Counted from the first letter of the stretch, positions 48,835 to 60,913 are shown. The stretch: DNA of 64,000 nt from Odobenus rosmarus divergens (GCF_000321225.1 NW_004451655.1:267674-331673), one strand, 5' to 3'. Program-made: numbers and translations. Notes: generated from the sequence alone by a model not told the origin.

Positions 48835-50560
48835 TGTCATGATACTCTATGTAGAAAACCTGAAAGACTCAACCAAAAAATTGCTAGAACTGATACATGA
48901 ATTCAGCAAAGTCACAGGATATAGAGATCTGTTGCATTTCTGTACACCAATAATGAAGCAGCAGAAAGAGAAATCAAGGAATTGAACCCATTTACAATTG
49001 TACCAAAAACCATAAGATGACTAGGAAAAACCTAACCAAAGGGATACAAGATTTGTACTCTGAAAACTATAGAACACTTATGAAAGAAATTGAAATAGAC
49101 ACAAAGAAATGGAAAACATTGCATACTCATGGATTGGAAGAACAAATATTGTTAAAATGTCTATACTACCCAAAGCAATCTACACATTCAATGCAATCCC
49201 TATCAAAATACCATCAACTTTTTTCAAAGAAATGGAACAAATAATCTTAAAATTTGTATAGAACCAGAAAAGACCCCGAATAGCCAAAGTAATGTTGAAA
49301 AAGCAAAGCAAAGCGGAAGGCATCACAATTCCGGACTCAAGCTCTATTACAAAGCTGTAGTTATCAAGACAGTATGGTACTGACACAAAAAAAGACACAT
49401 AGGTCAATGGAACAGAATAGAGAAGCCAGAAATGGACCCACAGCTATATGGTCAATTAATCTTTTTTTTTTTTTAAGTTTTATTTATTTATTTGACAGAG
49501 AGAGCACAAGTAGGCAGAGCAGTAGAGACAGGGAGAGGGAGAAGCAGGCTCCCCGCTGAGCAGGGAGCTAGATGCGGGGCTCAATCCCAGGACCCTGGGA
49601 TCATGACCTGAGCTAAAGGCAGAGGCTTAACCAACTGAGCCACCCAGGTGCCCCTGGTCAACTAATCTTTGACAAAACAGGAAAGAATATCCAATGGGAA
49701 AAAAAAATCTCTTTTTCCCAACAAATGGTGTTGGAAAACTAGACAGCGACATTCAGAAGAATGAAACTGGACCACTTTCTTACACCATACACAAAAATAA
49801 ACTCAAAAGGGATGAAAGACCTAAATATGAGACAGGAATCCATCAAAATCCTTGAGGAGAACCCAGGCAGCAACCTCTTTGACATTAGCCGCAGCAGCTT
49901 CTTACTAGACATGTCTCTAGAGGTAAGGGAAACAAAAGTAAAATGAACTATTGGGACTTCATCAAGATAAAAAGCTTTTGCACAGCAAAGGAAACAATCA
50001 AGAAAACTAAAAGGCAACTGACAGAATGGGAGAAGATATTTGCAAATGACATACCCGATAAAGGGCTAGTATCCAAAATCTATAAAGAACTTATAAAACT
50101 CAACACCCAAAAAATAAGTAATCCAGTCAAGAAATGGGCAGAGGACATGAACAGACATTTCTCCAAAGAAGACATACAAATGGCTAGCAGACACATGAAA
50201 AAATGCTCAACATCACTCATCATCAGGGAAATGCAAACCAAAACCACACTGAGAGACTACCTCACACCTGTCAGAATAGCTAAAATTAATAACTTAGGAA
50301 ACAACAGATGCTGGCAATGATGCGGAGAAAGGGCAAACTTCTTAGACCATTGGTGGGAATGGAAGCTGGTGCAGCCCCTCTGGAGAACAGTATAGATGTT
50401 CCTCAAAAAGTTAAAAATAGAATTACCCTACAACCCAGCAAATGCCCTACTAGTATACAAAAATACAGATTCAAAGGGATACATGCAGCCTGATATTCAT
50501 AGCAGCATTATCAACAACAGCCAGCTTACAGAAAGAACCCAAATATGTCTATTGACTGAT
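48835..50560 (+). pseudogene. L1 ORF2 C-terminal remnant (non-functional)
   Basis: Readable pieces: 49017-49244, 49761-49946 ([20 protein letters not shown]) and 49943-50320 ([20 protein letters not shown]). The last is the longest, 125 codons. The reading frame shifts between pieces and is split by a SINE. Homologous to the remnant at 18265-19340. Confidence 0.9.
49465..49654 (-). mobile_element. Carnivore SINE nested in L1, antisense
   Basis: T-rich reverse tail, (GA)-rich middle and reverse head ending 'gccacccaggtgcccc'. Target-site duplication tggtcaattaatcttt (49449-49464) and tggtcaactaatcttt (49655-49670), one mismatch. Confidence 0.96.
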
Positions 50561-50577
50561 GAATGGATAAAGTAAAT

Positions 50578-50607
50578 GTGGTGTGTGTGTGTGTATGTGT
50601 ATATGTA
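50578..50607 (+). repeat. Imperfect (TG)n within L1
   Basis: gtggtgtgtgtgtgtgtatg replaces the usual gtggtatatatata stretch of L1 at this place. Confidence 0.85.
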
Positions 50608-51339
50608 TAAATATTACAACATTGCTCAGTCATCAAAAATAATAAAATCTGCCATTTGCAATGATGTGGAAGGAACTAGAGTGCATTATGCAAAGCGAAA
50701 TAAGTCAGTCAGAAAAACACAAATACTATATGATTTCACTCATAGGTGGAATTTAAGAAACAAAACAGATGTAAATAGAAAGGGAAGGAAAAATAAAATA
50801 AGATAAAAACCAAGATGGAGGCAAACCATAAGAGACTCTTAACTATAGAGAACAGACTGAGGGTTATGGGGGGTGGTGAATGGGGGCATGGGCTAAATGG
50901 GTGATGGGCATTAAGGAGGGCAACTTGTTGTGATGAGCAGTGGATGTTATATGTAAGTGATGAATAACTAAATTCTATTCCCGAAACCAATACTACATTA
51001 TAAGTTAACTAACTTGAATTTAAATAAAAACTTGGAAGAAAAGTAAGTTCTCTGCAGAAAATTCTTGGCCTATATTTTTTTTATTAAATGTGAGTATTTG
51101 GTTGATATAGTAAAAGTCAATGTTAAAATGTATTGGAATAATTACAGAGCATGCAATTAAAATCGATCTGACATACTAAGAAATATATGATTTATAACAA
51201 AAATCATAAAAGTTTATAAAAACCTACAAAGTATTGTTATAAATATATAGTCATTCAGTGTCTCATGAACATCACAGATAAAACATGAAAAGCTCAATTA
51301 GTATATGCGTGTTATCTGTTGAGACTGTAGTTTGCAAAA

Positions 51340-52130
51340 TTAATGAGGACACAAAATGAAAGTAGTTTAAACAAGGAAGATGTTTGTTTGTTTTAATATA
51401 AAATATAAAAATCTAGAGGAAGCCAATCCAAGGCTGGTTAGTTTGGGATTCCATACAAACATCATTCCTGATGCCTTCTGCCTGTCAGTTCTGCTCTCCT
51501 AAGCCTGTGGATTCTATTCACAAGATGGCTTTGCAGTCACAGCATAACTGTATTTACTGTACTTAGTTATTGGTACTTGTGAGTACTTTTGAACACATCT
51601 CAGCAACTTGCTAAAACTCTAAGCTTCTTCTGACCTAAAATAAGTTACCTCATCATTCCTCCCTTTGAACTTCTTTCTATTAAATCTACTCTTTTTCCAC
51701 AATGATCTATGAAGGAAAGTTATTTAAAATTACAAAACTAGTGAGTTCCTACTATTATAAGTAGTAGTATAATTTCGTTTAAAGGTGTTTGAATAGATGA
51801 ACTAGGTGTCATCTCCAGCTGGAGCTAATCAAATAGGTTATATAAATGTGTTTTACTCAAAAAGAATGACCATAGGGGCACTTGGGTGGCCCAGTCGGTT
51901 TTTCTCACACCAATAACAGTGGTACGAGTGGGAAAGTTCAACTGCACAAATATTCTTCATGTCTCTGTTGCCTCATATCTGCCAATGTCTCATTGACCAA
52001 AGCAAGATACATGGACAACAGCAAGTCCACTGGTGGGAAAGAGCATTCTGTCCACCATAAGTCTATGGAGAGGGTGTGGATATATCATACAACTAAAGGA
52101 AGTGAAGATTGGCATAAATAATTCCATTTC
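51340..52130. repeat. Decayed interspersed repeat, family unresolved
   Basis: Contains tagtttaaacaaggaagatg, a block with 'ccaatccaaggctggttag' and cacaagatggctttgcagtc, then 'attgaccaaagcaagatac', in an order typical of a common old mammalian repeat. A SINE head stub sits within it at 51875. Family not named. Confidence 0.45.
51875..51900 (+). mobile_element. 26 bp SINE head stub
   Basis: ggggcacttgggtggcccag plus tcggtt, two mismatches from the SINE head over 26 bp, then an abrupt switch to unrelated sequence. The A-box is present; B-box, core and tail are absent. Confidence 0.7.
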
Positions 52131-52254
52131 TACACGTAACTATCCTCTCCTTAATCCCGCCTTTGGATTATTTATTGTTACTTAAGAATTGTACTTCTTT
52201 TTCAGTTAGGGCTACTCTTTAGTCTTCTTAAAGACTGAATGATTTATTGTTTGT

Positions 52255-52486
52255 TAATATTGGAACAAAAATAGACACAAAGATCAGTGGAGCAGGATAG
52301 ACAGCCCAGAAATAAACCCACACCTTTATGGTCAACTAATCTACAACAAAGGAGGAAAGGATATGCAATGGGTAAAAGACAGTCTTTAAATAACAAGTGG
52401 TTTGAGGAAAACTGGATAGCTACATGCAAAAGAATGAAACTGGACCACTTTCTTACACCATATACAAAAATAAATCATTCTTGATA
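52255..52486 (+). mobile_element. Internal L1 ORF2 fragment, truncated at both ends
   Basis: Sense ORF2 text from 'aaatagacacaaagatcagtgg' to 'ttacaccatatacaaaaataa', homologous to about 49390-49800 but without the SINE. No 3' UTR or tail, so it was cut down by deletion or rearrangement. Confidence 0.88.
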
Positions 52487-53544
52487 GCACTTTCAAATCA
52501 TGGAGTATGCAACCTGCTGGGGTTTTGACTGTTTTGGATGGAAATCCTTTGATAATGAGCTGTACATTCCTTGGCATTCTTCAACATGGCATACTAAATG
52601 CAATATGACCTTTTAAATAAGTTAAGGTCATTATTATAGATATCAATTACCATTCTGTGCTATAATACCTTTTTTATAAGCCTGTGCATTTTGAGTTGTG
52701 ACTTATTTTTGCAGAATTTTTTTCTATTTTTAGTCATTTGAAGTCATTTGTAATGTATATAATACTGGAGTAAATGTGACAATTCTTCCAACAGTTATAA
52801 GCTTATAAACCAAATACCTTAGCCGTGTGTATTTTACTTGTGATAAAAATTAAGTAGTCTCTAAATGAAGGCCAATGGATATGCATATAATTAACTTACA
52901 TAAGTTTTAGTGTATAGACTTCGTAATTTATAATTTCACTGATAAGATCCATTTTAAATGCTTCCTAGATACATTCCAGATAAGGAAGGTATTGCTCTAT
53001 TATTCTTTCTTGCTTTGCCTAATAGACAATAGTGTCCTTTGATATTAAATTGCATCCTTGTGTGATTGTCTGGTTGCTATCAATGCATGGAAAGTGGCTT
53101 AAAAGTAATGAGTTACGATGATATTCATCATTCTTAACACTTTTTAGTCTTAAACCTCTCCGATGTGAACTAGGGTATTTGATAAACCAAGTTAAATTTT
53201 ACAGTTTTTGTTTCCTTTGCAACACAAAACCTATTTATTGTTACTGAAGAAATTATTTCTATTTAGGCTACAGAGTATGTTTAATTTTTTAATTCACGTC
53301 AGGCATCTCATGGAGCATTAGCATCTAGGGGAAACTAAGCACCTTCATTTTAGTGCATCAGTTATCTAATGAGTAAGGACATTTTTGATAAATTGACTTG
53401 TAGCTATTTTCAGTATAAATTAATCTCTTCATGCAGCCACCATAATGATGAGACTAGAGGAACATTTGATTTACATTGAGGTTATACTTTTCATAGTACT
53501 TTGAAAGAAAAGCAGAGGCATGGTCATGTTGTTAAAACTACAAT
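52487..53544. other. Unassigned
   Basis: AT-rich; no gene or repeat family recognised. Confidence 0.4.
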
Positions 53545-53870
53545 GGTAATGATTATGCTGCTGCTGCAGCTAATAGTAATAATAATGGTGATAATAATAA
53601 CTACTGTTTGCTGTATCATAGGCAGTTCTCATAGTGTTTTACATATATTATGGCTTTTACTTCTCATACCAAGGCCATGAGGTACTGTTATGATGTCCTC
53701 ATTTCTTAGTTAGTACTCGTTAGGTACTATTATTCATATCCTTATCTTTTAGATAAGAAATCTGAAGATGAAAAAACATTTTTAATTTGCCCAAAGTCAT
53801 ACAACAAATAGTGAAGCTGTGGTCTAAAGCAGGATATTTCTGATTTCACAGATCATGTCTGTAATGAGCA
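53545..53870 (+). mobile_element. MIR SINE with TAA-rich expansion
   Basis: A (TAA/TGA)-rich stretch at about 53570-53600, then 'catagtgttttacatatat', 'ccatgaggtactgttatg', 'atcttttagataagaaatct' and 'tttgcccaaagtcatac' in MIR order. Longer than a normal MIR, so internal expansion or two merged copies. Confidence 0.6.
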
Positions 53871-55799
53871 TAGAATACTGCCTCCTAAAGGCTTTTTATT
53901 TTTCGTGACACAACAAAATTAACTATGACTCAGTTCCTTTGATGGTTTTTACCATTACTAAGGGTATCTTCTGAATCATTTTTATAAGCCTTAGGTTAAA
54001 AATAAGCTTCTAGTATATTTTATAGCATCATATTTACAGTGTAATTGGGTTGATGTTTTATTATCTCTTTTCCATTTCAAAAATAATAAAATATGCCCTT
54101 TATAAAAAGGAATATTATGAAAACAAATCAAGCATAGATGTATATTCATGTAATATTTATAAGGGTGTATCTGGTCACTCACATGTGAATGAGCTTCAAT
54201 CAATCTGGACCACTTTTATAGACCACATATCTTTGTGATCTCCATGGAATAGGGATGTTAACATTTAAGGTCTGCCAAAAACTAAGTGAAGTATACATAT
54301 GGTTTCATATAATTGTATTCTTGGTATTCTGCACTTCCTATCAGTTTTTAGTACTCTAGTTATGATTTTCTGTGTACTGATTTTATTTTTGCTACAAAAC
54401 TGTTTTAGATTAACCTTAACTTCCTAAAAGAATTCAACCAATTTTGTAATAGTTTATCTGTGAGAAAAAAAAAAAAACAATGGAGATGCATAATGCCACC
54501 ACAAAAGCTTAAGATATACTAGAGAGAATTCCTCATTTCTTTAGCATGAAGGCTGAAGTTTTTAAACAAATTACAGTAGTTTTTTTTTTTTTCTGGAAAA
54601 AGGTAGAATATCTTTGCTGAAACAAATTGTGACTGCACCTCTATTAAAGTTAATTTCTTAAGATACTTAATTTTAGTTTGAAAACACTTTCACAAGAAAG
54701 AGATAATTTTCATGTTTTTAATCTTGAGGGCATCATTTTGTAAAAGCTTGGTTACTTAGACCCAATCAGTGATCATTTAATGAGTTAATTATCACTAAGG
54801 TTGTTTGGTAAAATGACTCCCTAATGACTATTATAGTTTACAACCCAGCGACACACAATGTTCTAACGTTCTAGCAATGTGTATTCTTCTAATAAACTCA
54901 TTGTATTCTCAAGTTTTTTCTTTGTACAAAATTGTCGGTGATTATGAGAAAGTTCTTTGTTCTTAGCAAAACACTTTAAATGAAAATTGAACTTTATGTT
55001 ATCAAGATATAGAATTAGTGTATAAATCTTAGCTAACATTTTCTTCACTACCTAACAGAATGTAAATTATAACTCAAGGCATGTCTTCCTCAAGAACTTG
55101 GGTCATCTGCTTTCTATTCTTTTTAAATACTGTCATTGACAATCGCTAAAAGAAGCTTGTGTGTCTCTGATTCTAATTTACAACAAATAAGTAACATGGG
55201 GTTTATAATTTTTCATTTTTACATGTTAGGACATTTTCAACAAACATTCAACTTGAGGAATGTGAAGAAATTATGTGAATCATTTTGTTTTGGGTCTGTC
55301 AGGTTGAACTAAGAAACATTTAACTACAGAACATCATCCAGATTATTCTGAAAAACATGAGATTTTTCAAATTCCATCTACCTTGTGCTTAACTTTATTA
55401 ACAATTTTATCACTTATGTCATATAGTCACTTGATTATGTTATAATTTTTAAATTGCCAGTTGATTACGGAGGCATTTGCCTCAGTATATTTTTCCCTTT
55501 GTCTGATTAAATAGTTACAATTATTTCTGCCTTAGTAATATGAAAATGTTTATTAATTGCAGTAATTTTTACTTGAAATCATCCTGCTAATGCTAATTAT
55601 AATATGAGAACTTTATCTGTAATAACTTTTTTTAAAAAATAAATACAGCAGAGAATCAGCTATCAGCAATTTTCCTGGACATGTTGTTTCTTCTTGATCA
55701 CGATCATCATCTCATCATAATGCATTATGTTGCTCATCAATTAATATGGTAGCTTTTCAATTTACACACCAATCTCATGTATTATTATATCATTTGACT
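53871..55799. other. Repeat-free unassigned stretch
   Basis: About 1.9 kb in which I recognise no SINE, LINE, LTR or microsatellite beyond short A or T runs. No exon supported. Confidence 0.45.
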
Positions 55800-55940
55800 T
55801 GCACATCAGCTATGTGGGATTGAATGGGCAGGCATCACTCATTTTCTACAGATGAAAAACTGAGCTTCAGAGCAGTTGAGTGGTTTGGATCTGAGCACAC
55901 AGAAGTAAGAGGCAGAAAGAGCCTGAGTTCGTCTAATGGT
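55800..55940 (+). mobile_element. MIR SINE
   Basis: 'cattttctacagatgaaaaac', 'tgagcttcagagcagttgag', 'aagtaagaggcagaaagagc' and 'ctgagttcg' follow the MIR second half. Confidence 0.6.
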
Positions 55941-56095
55941 AATAGCTACTATTGAACATTTTACATATCCTATCAAGACAGGCATATCCGCATGGGGAAA
56001 TTGATTTGCTCAAGGTTATACAGTTAGCATGTGGCAGATCCAGGGTGTAAGTTCAGGGGTGTGTAATGCTGTGCAGATTCCCTTCCCATTAAATC
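55941..56095 (+). mobile_element. Second MIR SINE, adjacent
   Basis: Restarts the MIR order: 'ggtaatagctactattgaac', 'attttacatatcctat', 'ttgctcaaggttatacag', 'gtggcagatccagggt'. Confidence 0.55.
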
Positions 56096-56565
56096 ACACA
56101 GACTATAACTAAGTAAATATATTCCTAAGTAAATATAATGTGCATTTCACTTCCAAATCATTATGATTTGGGATAATTGCAGTTACAGGGCTAATCCCTG
56201 AAAATTAGTAGAGATGGTTTTAATCACCATTCCTTACAAGTTTTAAAAAGTAATAGTGAATAGTGAAAACAGGAAAAAATAACTGTGGGCAATGAAAAGG
56301 AATTAGAATTCTTCGCCACAAAAAGACATGTGTGGCATACTACACTGTCCTCACAGGACATACAGATTTGCTTACTATTGGATTATCACTGGAAGAGGCT
56401 GCTCTGGAGGAAGTATCTTCAAAAAGCCAACAATGGTTTTTGAAAGAAATAAAGATTTACTGCGTTAGAATGTTATTCATGGGAAAAGTAGGATTTGCAC
56501 ACAACTAAAGAAAAATATCACTGTGATAGACTGTCACAGGAATTCAGGGAAGCTGATAAACAAGG
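56096..56565. other. Unassigned
   Basis: Nothing recognised. Confidence 0.4.
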
Positions 56566-57269
56566 AACCATCATAACCTAAAAACAGGAAATAACAAGTG
56601 TTGGTAAGGATGTGGAGAAATTGGGCCCCTCATGCCCTGTTGGTGGGAATATAAAATAGAGCAGTGACTATAGAAAACAGTACAGAAGTTACTCAGAAAA
56701 TTAAAAATAGAATTAACATATGATCTGGTAATTCCTATTAATGGTATATATCCAAAAGAACTGAAAACAGGATGGGATCTCAAAGAGGTATTTGTAACAA
56801 TGATGTTCATTGCAGCATTGTTCACAGTAGACAAGAGGTAGAAACAACCTAAATGCTCATCAGCAGATAAATGGATACTGAAAATGTGGTATATACAAAT
56901 GAGAAAATATTATTCTGCTACAAAAAAGAAGAAAATCCTATTATATCCTACAACATAGATGAACTTGTAGAGCCTTATGCTAAGTGAAATAGCCCAGCAT
57001 GAAGACAAATACTGCATGATTGCTTTTGTATGCTGTATCTGAAGTAGTCAAACTCTTAGAAACTAAAAGCAGAATGGTGGCTGCCAGTGGCAAGAGGAAG
57101 GAGGAAAAGGAAATTGGTGTTCCATGGGTATACAGTTTCAGATTTTCAAGATTAAAAAGTTCTAGTTATCTGTTGTACAAGGTACATATGGTTAATACTA
57201 TTGTGTTTTACACTTCAAATGGTTAAGATGGTAAATTTTATGTGTTTGTGACCAAAATAAAAAAAAAGC
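56566..57269 (+). mobile_element. L1M-class 3' end including 3' UTR and tail
   Basis: Sense landmarks: 'acaagtgttggtaaggatgt', 'cattgcagcattgttcacag', 'ttatgctaagtgaaatagcc', 'gcagaatggtggctgccag', 'ggttaagatggtaaatttta' and a terminal accaaaataaaaaaaaa. The 3' UTR type differs from the carnivore-specific L1s, so it is older. Confidence 0.88.
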
Positions 57270-57489
57270 AATCATATGCATAAGTATTAAAAAGGAAGAA
57301 AAAACTTAAAAAAAATAAATCAGAGAATAAGAAAGTAATTTGAGAGAAATCAGAACCCCAAATTTGCCAATAAGCAAATTGACGCAAAAATTTAGGTTCA
57401 GGGAATGTTGTGAAGAACAATAGAAATAATTTCCAACTGTTAGATCTTATTATCCCTTCTTCAAATAATCAAGGTGCGAACCTGTAATT

Positions 57490-57616
57490 CTATGCCCAGC
57501 AAATAAAATAAAAATGAAAATAAATATAAAATAAATAAAAATGAGAAGATAAAAATAAAAATGAAATGTAAATACAAATAAAAATGAAATTAAATGAAAA
57601 ATAAAAATAAAAATGA
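57490..57616 (+). repeat. A-rich pentanucleotide-like tract
   Basis: Irregular aaata/aaatg units for about 115 bp, directly in front of a SINE that uses it as its left flank. Confidence 0.85.
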
Positions 57617-57819
57617 GGGGTGCCTACGTGGCTCAGTCGGTTGAGCATCTGACTCTTGATTTCAGCTCAGGTCATGATTTCAGGGTCCTGGGATTGAGTC
57701 CTGTGTCAGGCTCACACTCACTACAGAGTCTGCTTGAGTTTCTCTCCTTCTGCCCCTCACCCTGCTCATGCACTCTCTCTCTCTCTCAAATAAATAAATA
57801 AATAAATGTTAAAAAAATT
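57617..57819 (+). mobile_element. Older carnivore SINE
   Basis: Head ggggtgcctacgtggctcag, the 'gactcttgatttcagctcag' variant and a (AAAT)n tail. A-rich flanks prevent a clear target-site duplication. Confidence 0.93.
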
Positions 57820-58172
57820 AAAAAAAATGGAAATATAAAGATGAAATAATTATCAGAAAGCAAGCAAACTAACAAAGAAAAGAAATCTATGAGATTGTTA
57901 AAAGTAGACCAACACTAAAGGAAATACTAATTTTTGAAAAATTATTTCAAAAGTTATGCAGTTTTAGGAAGAAACAAAGAACAAAAAAGGCAAATAGGTA
58001 GGTAAATCTAAATTCATATTTAATTCATAAAGTAACTGATTATTATGATTATTGACTCTAAAACAATGTTGTAAATATTGACTATAAAACTGTTATGATT
58101 AAATAAAACAATATTATTAATATTGACTGTTTATATAATTATGTTACATTAACTGTTTAGAACAACAATAAT
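57820..58172. other. Unassigned AT-rich
   Basis: Nothing recognised. Confidence 0.4.
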
Positions 58173-58186
58173 TACAATTGGATTTA

Positions 58187-58392
58187 TTTATTTATTTATT
58201 TTTAAGATTTATTTATTTATTTGACAGAGAGAGAGAGTTAGCGAGAGCAGGAACACAAGCACGGGAAGTGGGAGAGGGAGAAGCAGGTTTCCCGTGGACC
58301 AGGGAGCCCGATGTGGGGCTCGATCCCAGGACCCCGGGACCATGACCTGAGGCAAAAGCAGATGCTTAACGACTGAGCCAACCGGGCGCCCC
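58187..58392 (-). mobile_element. Carnivore SINE, antisense
   Basis: Complete. Target-site duplication tacaattggattta (58173-58186) and tacgattggattta (58393-58406), one mismatch. The reverse head ends gggcgcccc. Confidence 0.96.
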
Positions 58393-58559
58393 TACGATTG
58401 GATTTAAATGTTCTAATGTCCATGAATTGTATGGGAAGGGCTAAAGATAATAATTAATATTATATAAAAAGTAAAGAATTCATGATAAATTTTTACAGGG
58501 TTAACTTTAGAAGTTTAAGTTTTGTGGACCTATGAATCGATGTTTTTCCTTGTTTTTGA

Positions 58560-59330
58560 AAATCAATGGCCATTGTGTCTTCAACAATTATTTCTGCTCC
58601 GATATTCTGCTCTCTTCTTGTAGCGCTCCAGATATACATATGTTAAAATATCTGGTAATATTTCACAGATACTGTTGCTCTTTTCCCTTTTGTCATTCTT
58701 TTTCCAATTTGTGTTTTAGTTTGGAAAAATTTTGTATCCTGGTCTTCAAGTATACTAGTTTCCTTTCTCTGATGTGTCTAGTGTGTTGATAAATCAATTA
58801 AAATAAAATTTGATCTTTGATACCTCACTTTTTATTTCTAGTATTTCCAATTTTTACAATAATTGCTCTTAGCTGAAATTTTCTGCCTGTTAACCCATGT
58901 TTTCTGCCTTTTCCACAAGATCACTTAACCTATATATTTGACTTATTTTAAGTTCTATTCATTCAAAAATCGGAGCCATGTGTAGGTTTGGTTTTGTTGT
59001 CTGGTCCCTCTTGTCAATGAGTTATATATTCTCATGTTTTTCATGTAAGAATATCTTATTTTTTGATTGAATAGCAGACATTGTGTCTGCTAAAAAAACA
59101 TGGAAAACCGAAGTAAATACTGTATTCTCTTCAAAGACATTGGCTGTGTCTTCTTTCATGCCAGTGGTAGGCTGGCTGGTGGTTTGAGTTACTCAAATTT
59201 CTGGTTCTACTGGTCTGAACTTTTCTGTTACTTTATTTAGATTTAGTTTTCTATGGTCTAAAAATTATTTGGGAGCAGAATCACAAACTTCCCTTGAGCA
59301 TGTTTGGGATCTAATAGCATGCCATTCTAT
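58560..59330 (-). mobile_element. Ancient L1-associated segment, copy A
   Basis: Order of blocks: 'caacaattatttctgctccg', 'gtcttcaagtatactag', 'tttctagtatttcc', 'gattgaatagcagacattgtg', 'atgccagtggtaggctgg'. This matches a dispersed mammalian sequence I associate with the 5' part of old L1M elements in antisense. Class assignment is from memory. Confidence 0.5.
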
Positions 59331-59749
59331 CTCAGTTTTTCTGTCCTGCCCTTAACCATCTGGTTAAAGACCTTCACCAAATGGACACAATAACTCAAAA
59401 TTCATTTGCATTTCCCCAGCATGAGGCAAGTGTTGCCTCATGATCAGTTTCAAAACTTGACTTTGTCTATAGCTTCCCTTAGTTTTGCTCTGCTTTCAGA
59501 TTTCAGCAGGCCCCAAATGCTTGTATCTGGGAGGCAGGGAAGGCACTTTCCCATGTTGCAACTTTTATGGTATTATTTTATCAACATAATTATTAGTGCT
59601 TATATTGTCAATATTCATATAATAAGAATTTTTTTAAAAATGGTAACAACTGGAATTTATATTATTATAACATTATTTTATATGGTCAATTTTTATAACC
59701 TTATTGTTTTTTTCAGTTGTATTATTTAGACTTAGATTTATTAATATAT

Positions 59750-60480
59750 TTGTCCTCTCTTGTTCTTTATTTCTGAAGCTCCAGATACTCTTTTCCTTCC
59801 TCCTGAGGGACAGATTTTAATGTTTCTGTTAGTGTTAATCTACTTTGACCATCTCACAGATTTTTGTTTTATTTTGTTGTCTCTGATAATGTCTTTACCT
59901 CATTTTTTATTTTGGGGGAGTATGTTTACTGGGTATAGGATTCTAGATTACAACTTTGAAGATACTATTTCATTGCCTAACTATGTTGTTTATGGCATAT
60001 GGCTAGATATAATTTCATTGTCCTTTAAAAATGTATTCCCTTGTGAATTTTCTACTTTAATTTTGAGCTGCTTGGCAATGGTGTGTGTGAGAGAGAGAGA
60101 GAGAGAGAGCGTGAGAGTGAGTGCACTTTTGTGTGTGCATTATTCTGTATGGGTTTCTCATTATTATTATTTTAGATATTGCTTCTGTCCCATTTTTTTC
60201 TCCTGTTTTTCTCAGACTCCAATTATATACATGCTATGACTTCATACCACCTATTACACTTTCTTACACATTTTTATTTTTACACTCTTTTATTTGATAG
60301 GAAGGGTTTGTTTTGGTTTTGCCCTTGTTTTATAATTCTTATCTAGATCTCTTGTAGATCTGTTTCTACTATCTTCAGTATCTGTTGGATTCTGTTCATA
60401 TTATTGTCTTTCTTCCCGTTTATGACTGGTTACTTTTATATGCATGGCAGACATTATTAAAAATTCTAGAAAAATTATAA
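59750..60480 (-). mobile_element. Ancient L1-associated segment, copy B
   Basis: Same family and orientation as copy A but reaching further left: 'ttactgggtataggattcta', 'agatattgcttctgtcccat', 'cagactccaattatataca', 'catggcagacattatt'. The 159-codon plus frame at 59760-60239 is an antisense read of this repeat, hydrophobic because of T-richness. Confidence 0.5.
60080..60120 (+). repeat. Composite (GT)n(GA)n microsatellite
   Basis: Five GT units run into about eleven GA units, then a degraded gtgaga tail. Confidence 0.93.
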
Positions 60481-60913
60481 AAATCTGAATGATTTTATCA
60501 CTTTTCAGAGTTGTTTGGTTTTTTTTTTTCTATTTGCCTAGAAAATATGCTAGGGACAATAATATTTCCATATCACCTTAATTTTATTAAAGAGTTTCTT
60601 GAGGCTATTTGAGGGCCTGAAGTTTTCCAGTTCACTCTTGCTCCTAGGGTTTTGCACTCACATTTTCAATACAATACCTGGGAGTTTTACCCACACTACC
60701 ACTTCCTAGTGGGCCCTGAAATCTAATTGTATCCATGTGAGTCTGTGAATCTGCCAAAAGCTTCCATCAGGTTTTTGTGTCTAATCAGTCACTTTAGGAA
60801 TCTACAAATGACTCCATAAAGTGACTCCAATATTCATATCACCCTTTTGAGTTTCTTCCTCCAGATCTTATATCTGGAACTCTTAATTTTCTTGATATTC
60901 TCTGGTTTCAAAA
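60481..60913. other. Probable continuation of the ancient repeat
   Basis: Diverged T-rich sequence that may extend copy B; not assignable with confidence. Confidence 0.35.

Larger units (their letters stand above)
48833..51044 (+). mobile_element. 5'-truncated L1 (2.2 kb) with nested SINE
   Basis: Sense L1 from the ORF2 reverse-transcriptase region to the carnivore 3' UTR end (ttaaataaaaacttgg). Target-site duplication aagttctcttcaga (48819-48832) and aagttctctgcaga (51045-51058), one mismatch. The body starts in the codons around the catalytic FADD-type motif of the family, so most of the reverse transcriptase and all of the endonuclease are missing. A SINE lies inside at 49465-49654. Confidence 0.95.

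Noticed and set aside
59760..60239. 159-codon plus-strand frame with hydrophobic segments
   Set aside because: T-rich antisense reading of an ancient repeat with a microsatellite inside; the hydrophobicity follows from T-rich codons.
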